Positions 36,044-44,378 of a stretch of DNA of 64,000 bases are shown here, one piece after another (the stretch's first letter is position 1; the number at the start of each line of letters is the position of its first letter). This DNA comes from CAVTPD01 sp963736575 (lineage in GTDB: Bacteria > Bacteroidota > Bacteroidia > Cytophagales > JAAEPT01): assembly GCA_963736575.1 (NCBI GenBank), contig CAVTPD010000003.1, forward strand, positions 744,001 through 808,000, in the 5' to 3' direction. The translations under genes were made by a program, and so were the position numbers. The notes under the pieces were generated by a model, which saw nothing but the letters and a program-made list of their open reading frames with translations, was not told where the DNA came from and ran no database searches.

Positions 36044-36637
36044 ATGAAGAAAAGACTTTTATACTTCTTGTTTTTGACGGCAACTACACTGGTCGTTTTT
36101 GCGCAAACCGATTTCTATACTCGTTTAGCCAAAGCGGCTTATACATTAACCTTGGATGATGTTCAGTATGACCCATCGTATTTTAGCATAGATTACCCCA
36201 ATGGTGATGTACCTGCAGGTAAAGGCGTCTGTACGGATGTGGTAATACGGGCCTATAGAAAAGTTGGCATTGATCTACAACAAGAAGTACACGAAGACAT
36301 GTTGGCTAACTTTGATAAATACCCAAAAAACTGGGGCTTAAGCCGTACCGACAAAAACATAGATCACAGACGTGTTCCCAACCTAATGACTTTTTTCACA
36401 AGACATGGAACGGTAAAAGAGCTTTCAAATTCAGCAAAATCCTACCAACCGGGTGACATTGTTTGTTGGAATTTAAGCGGTGGAATCAACCATATTGGTA
36501 TAGTTTCTTCCAAAAAATCAAATGACGGACAGCGCTATTTGATGGCTCATAATATTGGAGCAGGACAAGTTTTAGAAGATTGCTTGTTCGATTTTAAAAT
36601 CATTGGGCATTATCAATATAAAAAATTAAAACTGTAG
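36044..36637 (+). CDS. DUF1287 secreted protein
   Basis: 197 residues with signal peptide MKKRLLYFLFLTATTLVVFAQ. The body matches the DUF1287 pattern: YDPSYFSIDYPNGDVPAGKG, CTDVVIRAYRKVGIDLQ, WGLSRTDKNIDHRRVPNL, and a C-terminal GDIVCWNLSGGINHIGIVS with HNIGAG. The Cys, two His and the fold pattern resemble NlpC/P60-like amidases, so a periplasmic peptidoglycan- or peptide-cleaving role is plausible but unproven. It converges with the DUF4411/ImmA pair, 15 bp away. Confidence 0.88.
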   Translation: MKKRLLYFLFLTATTLVVFAQTDFYTRLAKAAYTLTLDDVQYDPSYFSIDYPNGDVPAGKGVCTDVVIRAYRKVGIDLQQEVHEDMLANFDKYPKNWGLSRTDKNIDHRRVPNLMTFFTRHGTVKELSNSAKSYQPGDIVCWNLSGGINHIGIVSSKKSNDGQRYLMAHNIGAGQVLEDCLFDFKIIGHYQYKKLKL

Positions 36638-36652
36638 CCTTATAAATGTTTG

Positions 36653-37144
36653 TTATATTATTGAGCCACATTCTCTCAATAATTGAATAGTATCCTTATA
36701 TATTATTTGGAAATGGTTAGCTGGTTCCGGAATTTTAACCTTTTTTTTGATATTAGGATCACTTTTTTCATACGTAATTAAAGTGTTATTATGTTTCATA
36801 CAATAAGCTATTAACCACGCATCCGCCTCTTCATAATTTAAAAATTCAGATATCGCAGTTTCTTTATAAGGTATATTTCTTGAATTAATCCATTGTACTA
36901 ATTTGGTGTATTCAGGAATCAAGTCTTCTGTATTTTTGAAAAAACCATCAGGAAGACAGGTTTTACACCAAATTGTTAAGTCGTCTTCATTTCCATAAAT
37001 TTCATTTTGAACTTTATCTATACTTATGATAGTTCCATTTTCAGCAAGTTTTTCAACTTCAGACCAAAAACTATTGAAAACATCTAGCGGGTAATAAAAT
37101 CTATGCGCCTGAATAAAGAAATTAGTATCTACTACAAAAGTCAT
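36653..37144 (-). CDS. PIN-like DUF4411 protein (putative toxin)
   Basis: 163 residues beginning FVVDTNFFIQAHRFYYPLDV, the first acidic residue region of a PIN-type nuclease, with EADAWLIAYCMKHNNTLITYE carrying the further acidic residues. This matches DUF4411. PIN proteins usually cut RNA and act as toxins. The gene follows an XRE-ImmA/IrrE gene by 5 bp, the standard order for this type of pair, in which the HTH-peptidase protein is the antitoxin or regulator. The pair lies between lemA and the TPM genes. Confidence 0.87.
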   Translation of the reverse strand: MTFVVDTNFFIQAHRFYYPLDVFNSFWSEVEKLAENGTIISIDKVQNEIYGNEDDLTIWCKTCLPDGFFKNTEDLIPEYTKLVQWINSRNIPYKETAISEFLNYEEADAWLIAYCMKHNNTLITYEKSDPNIKKKVKIPEPANHFQIIYKDTIQLLRECGSII

Positions 37145-37149
37145 TTACT

Positions 37150-38277
37150 TTAAAGGCTGTTGGCTAAAAATTTATTGAATGTATCTCCTTTTAATCCTGT
37201 TAATCTATACGCATCTCTATATAAAAGCTGATTCGTTTTAACAGCATTACTTATATGAGCTGCAAAAACTAAGCTGATTCTTTTTTTTGCAGTAGAATAG
37301 AAATCTCCTCCGCTTCCCATTCTTTCTTTTTTTTGCCGAAATTCTTCCATATAATTATCGTAAAATTCATAGAATTTTTGTCTGGAGTATATGCCTAGAT
37401 CCAAAATCCTTCTTGCTATAACAATAGGACTTACCTTAAAGAAACGAGCTGTCCTTTTTATATCATGATATTCATCCCAGACTTCTATTAACATTGAAGA
37501 AGGCACTAGAAATTCCGCTGCTATTTTATCACAAAGTACTTCAATAGGATCATCAGTGGGGAGCATGTTTAAGTTATTAAATCCTGCACTATGTCCTAAC
37601 CAAATATGGGCCAATTCATGAATTAATGTGAATAATTGAGCCGCTTTAGCATCTGCATTATTAACAAACATAAAAGGGGCAATTTCATCAACTAATACAA
37701 AACCTCTACATTCGTTTACATCTATAGGTCTATGAGTATTATTTTGAACAACACCATTAAAGTTTATTACAACACCAATATTTTCAATCTGTTGAGTTAA
37801 ATAGTTAAGTGCTTCTTCCCAAGTATGAAATTTACTTGCCCAGTTATCCGTAAGTTGCAAAGTGAAACGTATATCATTAACAATTTCATCTACACTGGTG
37901 TTAATATCATATTTACCAACAAATTCAAGAGTTTCGTGTCCGTTCTCTATTAAATACTCTTTAAGCCATTCTTGTCTTCTTTGTAAAATTTGGATTGTAT
38001 CAAAAACATTGATGCTTGTTTTATTGTTAGAACTATTTATGCTTCGGTAAAAAGGAATTGGCACTATTTCTTCAGGTGGTGTCTTTAGTAAAAGGTATCC
38101 AAAAGGCACATGAAGTTTATGACTGAATTTCTCTAGTTGTTTGATGGTAGGTTCCTTTTGTCCTCTAAACCATTTCTCATATTCGGGATTTTCAGAAAAA
38201 AAGACATTAATATCATATCCGGCTCTATTGATAGCCCAATAAATGATATTTTGCTCTATTTTAACTGTATTACTCAC
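37150..38277 (-). CDS. XRE-ImmA/IrrE metallopeptidase (partner of DUF4411)
   Basis: 375 residues. The N-terminal 80 residues look like an XRE-type helix-turn-helix (NIIYWAINRAGYDINVF, FRGQKEPTIKQLEKFSHKL). The central part holds the zinc peptidase motif HELAHIWLGHS (HExxH) and CDKIAAEFLVPSSML, as in ImmA/IrrE proteins that cleave repressors. The fused HTH-ImmA form is the common partner of DUF4411 PIN proteins. It would repress or neutralise the downstream gene; whether it is the antitoxin is inference. The 111-bp gap to the TPM gene holds an AT-rich region with nothing I can name. Confidence 0.9.
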   Translation of the reverse strand: MSNTVKIEQNIIYWAINRAGYDINVFFSENPEYEKWFRGQKEPTIKQLEKFSHKLHVPFGYLLLKTPPEEIVPIPFYRSINSSNNKTSINVFDTIQILQRRQEWLKEYLIENGHETLEFVGKYDINTSVDEIVNDIRFTLQLTDNWASKFHTWEEALNYLTQQIENIGVVINFNGVVQNNTHRPIDVNECRGFVLVDEIAPFMFVNNADAKAAQLFTLIHELAHIWLGHSAGFNNLNMLPTDDPIEVLCDKIAAEFLVPSSMLIEVWDEYHDIKRTARFFKVSPIVIARRILDLGIYSRQKFYEFYDNYMEEFRQKKERMGSGGDFYSTAKKRISLVFAAHISNAVKTNQLLYRDAYRLTGLKGDTFNKFLANSL

Positions 38278-38388
38278 AAGACAAACTTACTTAAAAATAG
38301 AATATAATATTTTCACGCAAATAAAACTATCCTCTTTAAAAACGAATCGAACAAAAATTAGTTGGGTAATTGCAATTACTATTAAAAC

Positions 38389-39003
38389 CTATCGTACCTC
38401 GTTACTCAATTCATTCACATCGTCATCGTCTGCGGTAAAGCCTTTTTCTAGCAATAGAATTTCGCAGGCTGCAATAGCCGATTTAATAGCCGTGAATGGA
38501 TCTTTTTTATAATCTGAAGAGAAGTTACTGGCAATGTTTACCCAGTCGTTAGGGGTTACCTTAGAGTTAATGCCTGTATCACCTATAATTTCTACCATTC
38601 TTTCGAAAGAAGAAACAAATATTAAGATCCCAATTCTGTTTTTGGTTTTAAAAACCTCTTCATTCAGAAAAGTAATTAAAGCTCTACGTTCCACTCTAAG
38701 ATGTAAATACGTCTGGCCAATTAAAACACGTTTTACAGTGGGTACAAAAATAGAAATAAGTGTACCGAAAATAATGTAGATGCTAGTAATTGCGAAAGCA
38801 AACCAAAATTGTTGAGCGTATAGAATGTGTGTTATAGCAAAAGAAATTAATCCGGTTGCCGAAAACAAGGCCAATGCTTTCCACCAAACAATCTCATAAT
38901 CGTCGCTAGAAGAAACAATAGCGGGCACAATTTCACTACCGGTATTTTTTTCTACCTGTGCAATTAATTCTGAAATCTCCTTTTTCTGACTTTCTGTTAA
39001 CAT
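38389..39003 (-). CDS. TPM-domain membrane protein (first type)
   Basis: 204 residues: a TPM domain (LTESQKKEISELIAQVEKNTGSEIVPA), two membrane helices at about 45-95, then a conserved C-terminal region with GQTYLHLRVERRALITFLNE and RNRIGILIFVSSFER-like sequence (here KNRIGILIFVSSFER). Proteins of this type accompany a second TPM protein and LemA in Bacteroidota. The function is unsettled; roles in membrane protein quality or photosystem repair are known only for distant plant relatives. 12 bp after the second TPM gene, so they form an operon. Confidence 0.88.
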   Translation of the reverse strand: MLTESQKKEISELIAQVEKNTGSEIVPAIVSSSDDYEIVWWKALALFSATGLISFAITHILYAQQFWFAFAITSIYIIFGTLISIFVPTVKRVLIGQTYLHLRVERRALITFLNEEVFKTKNRIGILIFVSSFERMVEIIGDTGINSKVTPNDWVNIASNFSSDYKKDPFTAIKSAIAACEILLLEKGFTADDDDVNELSNEVR

Positions 39004-39015
39004 AATATTTTTTGT

Positions 39016-39909
39016 TTACCAGCCACCCGAAGCACCGCCGCCACCGAAGCTTCCGCCGCCGCCGCTAAATCCACCGCCACCACTACTGAAGCCGCCGCCA
39101 CCGCCATAACCGCCGCCATAATAACGACCACTACCACCTGAACCGCCGCTACCACCTGAGATGTTTAACATAGAGGTAAAAATCCCGAAAAGAATAATTA
39201 CAAATGGAAATAAACTTAATGGCAATAAGATTAGATAAACTATAACGGCTGTACCAATACTAAAGCCCAGTCCTTTTTTCTTACCTAGTTTGTATTTTAA
39301 AATTTCACCAATAATTAAAAGTGGAAAGAATAAGAGCGAAGCAATTCCGCCATATTCTTTCTCATCATCACCAAAATTAGATTCTCTTGAACGCGATGAT
39401 ATATGAGAATTAAATACCTCTTCTCCGTTATCACCTGCATGTATAATTTCAATAACAGATTCTACACCTTTACGTATACCTTTGGTAAAGTTTCCTTTTT
39501 TAAATTCGGGAACAATAGAATAATCAATCACTCTTTTAGCCAACGCATCGGGCAATACACCTTCAAGGCCATAACCTACTTCAAACCGAAGTTTTCGATC
39601 GTTTTTAGCTACTAAAAGTAATATACCGTTGTCTTTGCCTTTATGACCAATTTTATTCTGAACAGCGGTTTCATAAGCGTAACGCTCTATGCTTTCACCA
39701 CTAATTGTGGGTACTATTAAAACCACAAATTGTACCGAAGTTGAATCTTCTAAATTCTTTAAAAGGAAACTAATGTCTTGTTGATTGGCACCATCCACTG
39801 TACCGGTTAGATCTTCACAGTACTGGTTTATTGTAGGATATTCTGCTTCTGCTAGGCCAAAGAATGAAACGAAAAGCAGGAGAAAAAGTGGTAGTAATTT
39901 TAGACGCAT
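39016..39909 (-). CDS. TPM-domain protein with glycine-rich tail
   Basis: 297 residues: signal peptide MRLKLLPLFLLLFVSFFGLAEA, periplasmic TPM domain (about 30-165; YPTINQYCEDLTGTVD, RFEVGYGLEGVLPDALAKRVI), one or two membrane helices (about 185-245), and a C-terminal tail of Gly-Ser-Tyr repeats ending GGGASGGW. The Gly-rich tail with terminal Trp is common in YgcG-like proteins. It overlaps neither neighbour but lies 1 bp from the DUF4834 gene, so carB-DUF4834-TPM-TPM may be one transcript. LemA, the usual partner, has been separated. Confidence 0.9.
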   Translation of the reverse strand: MRLKLLPLFLLLFVSFFGLAEAEYPTINQYCEDLTGTVDGANQQDISFLLKNLEDSTSVQFVVLIVPTISGESIERYAYETAVQNKIGHKGKDNGILLLVAKNDRKLRFEVGYGLEGVLPDALAKRVIDYSIVPEFKKGNFTKGIRKGVESVIEIIHAGDNGEEVFNSHISSRSRESNFGDDEKEYGGIASLLFFPLLIIGEILKYKLGKKKGLGFSIGTAVIVYLILLPLSLFPFVIILFGIFTSMLNISGGSGGSGGSGRYYGGGYGGGGGFSSGGGGFSGGGGSFGGGGASGGW

Positions 39910-39910
39910 A

Positions 39911-40177
39911 TTAATCTACTTCTTCATAATCTACGTATTCACCGCCGGTAAAATTCTTTTCCGCGGTATTGTCTTTATTGGGCTTTTTAAAGATTCTTAA
40001 CGAACCATATCTAGAGCCACTTTTATTATTAGTGTTTTCTTGTTGATAATAACCTCCGCTAGATTGCTGGTTATTGGTAGTTTGACCAAAAAACAGTTTC
40101 ATAAAGAAGCCTCCCACCTTTCTTATAAGGTAGGAGACAACTAGAAATATTATTATAAACTTTATTATTACACCCAT
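39911..40177 (-). CDS. DUF4834 small membrane protein
   Basis: 88 residues: an N-terminal transmembrane segment (about 4-20) and a hydrophilic Gln/Asn/Ser-rich tail ending YEEVD. This matches DUF4834, small proteins regularly placed next to carB in Flavobacteriia. Its start abuts the carB stop with no gap, so it is translationally coupled to carB. Function unknown. Confidence 0.85.
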   Translation of the reverse strand: MGVIIKFIIIFLVVSYLIRKVGGFFMKLFFGQTTNNQQSSGGYYQQENTNNKSGSRYGSLRIFKKPNKDNTAEKNFTGGEYVDYEEVD

Positions 40178-42988
40178 TTATCTACTTAAGTATAGATTTC
40201 TTTCTTTGTATAACTTCTTAAAGTAAGGATCTTTTAAATCGTCAATGAAGTAAATAGCTTCGCCGGTAGATTTCATTTCAGGTCCTAATTCTTTATTAAC
40301 GTTAGGGAATTTATTGAACGAGAATACCGGGATTTTTATTGCATATCCTTTCTTCACCGGGTTAAAATTAAAGTCGGTTACTTTAGCCCCTAACATAACT
40401 TTAGCCGCATAGTTCACATAAGGTTCTTGGTAAGCCTTACAAATGAAAGGCACCGTTCTAGACGCTCTTGGATTTGCTTCAATAATGTAGACCTTATCGT
40501 CTTTAATTGCAAACTGAATGTTAATTAGACCAACTGTTTTTAATGCTACGGCAATTTTATTGGTGTATTCTTCAATTTGTTGCAATACTAAATCTCCTAA
40601 ATTATACGGAGGAAGTAACGCATAAGAATCACCCGAATGAATACCGGCAGGTTCTATGTGCTGCATTACGCCAATAATGTACACATTTTCACCGTCACAG
40701 ATGGCATCTGCTTCTGCTTCAATAGCACCACTTAAGAAATGGTCAATTAAGATTTTATTGTTCGGAATATCTTTAAGGATGTTTACAACGTGTTGCTCAA
40801 GTTCCGTCTCGTTGATTACAATCTTCATAGACTGACCTCCTAGAACGTAAGAAGGACGAACTAACATTGGGAAACCAATGTCCTTACTTTTCTCTACGGC
40901 TTCTTCAGCAGAATCTACAGCGCTGTATTGTGGGTAAGGGATGTCTAACTCTTTTAATAAGTCAGAGAATCTACCACGGTCTTCGGCTAAATCTAAGGCT
41001 TCGAAACTAGTACCCATAATTTTGATACCGTAACGTTCCATTTTCTCTGCCAATTTAAGTGCAGTTTGCCCACCTAACTGAACAATAACACCTTTTGGTT
41101 TTTCATGAAGGATGATGTCGTAAATATGTTCCCAGAATACAGGCTCAAAATATAATTTATCCGCAACATCAAAATCGGTAGAAACCGTTTCTGGGTTACA
41201 GTTAATCATAATGGTTTCGTAACCCATTTCTTTGGCGGCTAATACACCATGTACACAAGAATAATCAAACTCAATACCTTGTCCAATACGGTTTGGTCCC
41301 GAACCTAGTACTATAATTTTTTCTCTGTCCGAAGGAATAGATTCGTTTTCTTCATCGAAAGTAGAATAGTAATACGGTGTTTTAGCTTCAAATTCGGCAG
41401 AACAAGTATCTACCAATTTAAACACACGGTTAATACCTAGTTCGTTTCTTTTATCAAAAACCTTACTTTCTAAACAGTTTACCAAATGGGCAATTTGTCT
41501 GTCGGCAAAACCTTTTTGTTTAGCTGTTTTTAATAATTCGGCAGGAATATTATCTATTTTATATCTAGCTATTTCCTTTTCATACATTACCAATTCTTCA
41601 ATCTGACGTAAGAACCAATAATCGATTTTCGTTTTTTCGTAAACCGTTTTTAAAGGAATGCCTAAGTCTAATGCATCTCTAATATGGAAAAGACGGTTCC
41701 AAGATGGGTTTTCTAAACTGTATAGAAGTTCGTCTTGGTTTCTATTTTCTTTACCATCTGCACCTAAACCGTTACGTTTAATTTCTAAAGACTGGCAAGC
41801 TTTCTGAAGGGCTTCTTGGAAATTACGGCCAATGCCCATAACCTCACCAACAGCTTTCATTTGTAAGCCTAGTTTTCTATCACAACCAGGGAATTTATCA
41901 AAATTCCATCTAGGAATTTTAACAATCACATAGTCTAACGCAGGCTCAAAGAAAGCACTTGTTGTACCTGTGATTTGGTTAGGAAGTTCGTCTAAGTTGT
42001 AACCAATAGCCAGTTTAGCAGCAATTTTAGCAATTGGATAACCCGTTGCTTTAGAAGCTAAAGCTGAAGATCTAGAAACACGTGGGTTAATTTCAATACC
42101 AATGATGTCGTCTGTTTCTGGATTTACCGAAAACTGAACATTACAACCACCGGCAAAATTACCTATAGCGTTCATCATTCTAATGGCCAAATCACGCATG
42201 TTCTGATAAACCGTGTCTGGTAAAGTCATAGCAGGAGCTACTGTAATAGAGTCACCTGTATGAACACCCATTGGATCAAAGTTTTCAATAGAACAAATAA
42301 TGATCACATTACCGGCACTATCTCTTAAAAGCTCCAATTCGTATTCTTTCCAACCCATAATGGATTGTTCTACCAATACTTCATTAATTGGAGAAGCATG
42401 TAAACCTGTAGTTAATGCTTTGTCAAACTCTTCTGGAGTATTTACAAAACCACCACCGGTACCACCTAAAGTATATGAAGGCCGAATTACTAAGGGAAAT
42501 CCTATGCGTTGAGCAATCTCTTTACCTTGTAGAAATGAAGTTGCGGTTTCGCCTTCGCAAACACCTACTCCAATTTCAATCATTTTCTCCCGGAATTTTT
42601 CTCTGTCTTCCGTAGTTTCTATGGCGCCTATATCAACACCAATCATTCTAACGCCGTATTTTTCCCAAATACCAGCCTCATCACAATCAATAGCTAAATT
42701 TAGAGCCGTTTGACCACCCATGGTAGGTAATACAGCATCTATTTTATGTTTTTCAAGTATCTCTATTATAGATTCTTTTTCAAGTGGCTTAAGGTAAATA
42801 TTGTCGGCAGTTACCTTATCCGTCATAATAGTAGCTGGGTTAGAATTTATGAGTGTAACCTCAATTCCTTCCTCGCGTAGTGACCTTGCAGCTTGAGATC
42901 CTGAATAGTCAAATTCACATGCTTGTCCAATAATTATAGGACCGCTTCCTATTATTAAAACCGATTTTATACTTTGGTCTTTGGGCAT
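40178..42988 (-). CDS. carB: Carbamoyl-phosphate synthase large subunit
   Basis: CarB makes carbamoyl phosphate from bicarbonate, ammonia and 2 ATP for pyrimidines and arginine. Two ATP-grasp halves are seen: the first opens with KSVLIIGSGPIIIGQACEFD, the second with VLGSGPNRIGQGIEFDYS at about residue 560; ATP-binding loops RPSYTLGGTGGGF and RPSYVLGGQSM; metal site ENPRASR-like (IEANPRASRTV) and IEINPRVSRS. The protein stops at 936 residues without the C-terminal MGS-like regulatory domain of the E. coli enzyme, which is normal for this class as I know it. A TAnnTTTG promoter element stands 33 bp upstream. The small subunit gene is not in the window. Confidence 0.97.
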   Translation of the reverse strand: MPKDQSIKSVLIIGSGPIIIGQACEFDYSGSQAARSLREEGIEVTLINSNPATIMTDKVTADNIYLKPLEKESIIEILEKHKIDAVLPTMGGQTALNLAIDCDEAGIWEKYGVRMIGVDIGAIETTEDREKFREKMIEIGVGVCEGETATSFLQGKEIAQRIGFPLVIRPSYTLGGTGGGFVNTPEEFDKALTTGLHASPINEVLVEQSIMGWKEYELELLRDSAGNVIIICSIENFDPMGVHTGDSITVAPAMTLPDTVYQNMRDLAIRMMNAIGNFAGGCNVQFSVNPETDDIIGIEINPRVSRSSALASKATGYPIAKIAAKLAIGYNLDELPNQITGTTSAFFEPALDYVIVKIPRWNFDKFPGCDRKLGLQMKAVGEVMGIGRNFQEALQKACQSLEIKRNGLGADGKENRNQDELLYSLENPSWNRLFHIRDALDLGIPLKTVYEKTKIDYWFLRQIEELVMYEKEIARYKIDNIPAELLKTAKQKGFADRQIAHLVNCLESKVFDKRNELGINRVFKLVDTCSAEFEAKTPYYYSTFDEENESIPSDREKIIVLGSGPNRIGQGIEFDYSCVHGVLAAKEMGYETIMINCNPETVSTDFDVADKLYFEPVFWEHIYDIILHEKPKGVIVQLGGQTALKLAEKMERYGIKIMGTSFEALDLAEDRGRFSDLLKELDIPYPQYSAVDSAEEAVEKSKDIGFPMLVRPSYVLGGQSMKIVINETELEQHVVNILKDIPNNKILIDHFLSGAIEAEADAICDGENVYIIGVMQHIEPAGIHSGDSYALLPPYNLGDLVLQQIEEYTNKIAVALKTVGLINIQFAIKDDKVYIIEANPRASRTVPFICKAYQEPYVNYAAKVMLGAKVTDFNFNPVKKGYAIKIPVFSFNKFPNVNKELGPEMKSTGEAIYFIDDLKDPYFKKLYKERNLYLSR

Positions 42989-43020
42989 AATATCTTCTGA
43001 GCTTCTTTATTAAAATTTCA

Positions 43021-43028
43021 CAAAGATA
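43021..43028 (-). promoter_or_regulatory. Bacteroidota -7 element for carB
   Basis: On the minus strand TATCTTTG matches the -7 consensus TAnnTTTG of the Bacteroidota housekeeping sigma factor, 33 bp before the carB start. No convincing -33 TTTG is visible at the right distance, so this is a moderate call. Confidence 0.4.
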
Positions 43029-43151
43029 ATTGGTACAGTTTTTACGGAAGAATTTAATTGAAATTTCTTTCTTTTTTTTTCGACTAAATAAATTGGTAAC
43101 ATACAGTTGGCTTAAGGATAATAGTTCTTTAACATTCTAAAACTTGTAAAT

Positions 43152-44369
43152 ATGGCGGAAGAGGGTACTTTTGAGCTTATAACAAATACATTGATCACAG
43201 AAGCAAACATTGGGATAGAGGCGCATTTTTTATTTAAACTGAACAAAACTAGAGCTGAACACGAAGCTTTAAAGTTAATTCAGTCTATTGTTGCATTAGA
43301 TGCACAACACAAAATCTTTATAATTGCACCCAATGGCCCAGACCAATCTGTAAAAGAGGAATTAGTGGGCGCCAAGATTATTACTACCCGTACTTATCCA
43401 AAATTCTTTTGGAGCAACGTAGTGTTGTTAATGGTTTCTCTTAGACTGAAATTAGATTTGCTTCATTGTACTTCTGTATTTCCGCCTATATATTCTCCAT
43501 TCCCGGTGGTGCTTTCTTATTTCAGTATGAAAACCCCTTTTCTTTTACAGAAAACTTTCCTTCATGTGTTTTTCAGAAAAGTAAAACTGAAAATGAGGAA
43601 ATTTTACCTAAACAAAGCCAAAGGAATTATTACACCCAGCAAGTTCCTTAAGAAAGACATTAAAGCTAAGTATGGTATTAAAGGGAAAAAAATACAGATT
43701 GTCTACCAAACTGGCTTAACACAAAACCGAATTTCGTTAAATGAATTTTCTTACCTAAAGTTTAAAAGCTATTTCCCTAAGGCTTATGTTCTGTATTACC
43801 ATTTCGAAAAAAATGAAGTAAACCTTTTTAGAGCGCTTACTGGTTATTTAAAATACCGAAGAAAAGATCCCAAAGGTTATCCGTTGGTAATAGCTAACGC
43901 TTCTAAAGGTCATGTACAAGAAATTTTAGTGCAGTTAGACGGAGAAGAATTTATTCATGAAATTATAATAATTGAAGAGGTCTTTTCTTCCGAGTACAAA
44001 AACTTATACAGACAAGCTTTGTTGTTTTTATACCCCGCCTCTAAAAAAGACAGTGTAATTCCTGTAATTGATGCCCTTTCTTTAGGAACACCGGTTTTAA
44101 CCTCTCCTGTTGGCGCCTTTACTGAAATTTTAAAAGAAGGTACTGGTTTTGTAGATCCAGATAACCCGGAAGAAATAGGCGATAGCTTAGAGAAAATCTT
44201 AAACCACCCAGAAGTTTACGAACAACTTTTAGAATCTGGTATTGCACGTTCTAAAAAATTCAACAGTTTTAAATCGGCATTAAATACGGTTTGGACGTAT
44301 GATAAAGTGTTGTTAAAAATGTTGGAGAAAAATGAAGAGGGCTCTGAAAAGAGCCCTGCAATCAAATAA
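43152..44369 (+). CDS. GT4-like glycosyltransferase with degenerate EX7E
   Basis: 405 residues of GT-B fold. N-terminal half: GIEAHFLFKLNKTRAEHEAL, LDLLHCTSVFPP, GIITPSKFLKKDIKAKYGI. C-terminal half: YPASKKDSVIPVIDALSLG then TPVLTSPVGAFTEIL, the donor-binding region. In typical GT4 enzymes this segment carries E-x7-E; here the two Glu positions read Lys and Asp, so activity or donor may differ. It is divergent from carB (163 bp) and converges with gpmI, with a terminator overlapping the last codons. The acceptor is unknown. Confidence 0.85.
   Translation: MAEEGTFELITNTLITEANIGIEAHFLFKLNKTRAEHEALKLIQSIVALDAQHKIFIIAPNGPDQSVKEELVGAKIITTRTYPKFFWSNVVLLMVSLRLKLDLLHCTSVFPPIYSPFPVVLSYFSMKTPFLLQKTFLHVFFRKVKLKMRKFYLNKAKGIITPSKFLKKDIKAKYGIKGKKIQIVYQTGLTQNRISLNEFSYLKFKSYFPKAYVLYYHFEKNEVNLFRALTGYLKYRRKDPKGYPLVIANASKGHVQEILVQLDGEEFIHEIIIIEEVFSSEYKNLYRQALLFLYPASKKDSVIPVIDALSLGTPVLTSPVGAFTEILKEGTGFVDPDNPEEIGDSLEKILNHPEVYEQLLESGIARSKKFNSFKSALNTVWTYDKVLLKMLEKNEEGSEKSPAIK
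44338..44357. terminator. Terminator overlapping the end of the GT4 gene
   Basis: A perfect 8-bp stem AGGGCTCT/AGAGCCCT with a GAAA loop lies inside the last codons of the GT4 gene (residues GSEKSPA). It is between convergent genes, 22 bp from the gpmI stop, and could serve either direction. No strong T-run follows on the plus strand. Confidence 0.5.
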
Positions 44370-44378
44370 ATCTATTCT

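Noticed and set aside
39040..39160. Tandem GGC/GCC-rich repeats as a possible CRISPR or VNTR
   Set aside because: They encode the glycine-rich tail of the TPM protein; there are no spacers.
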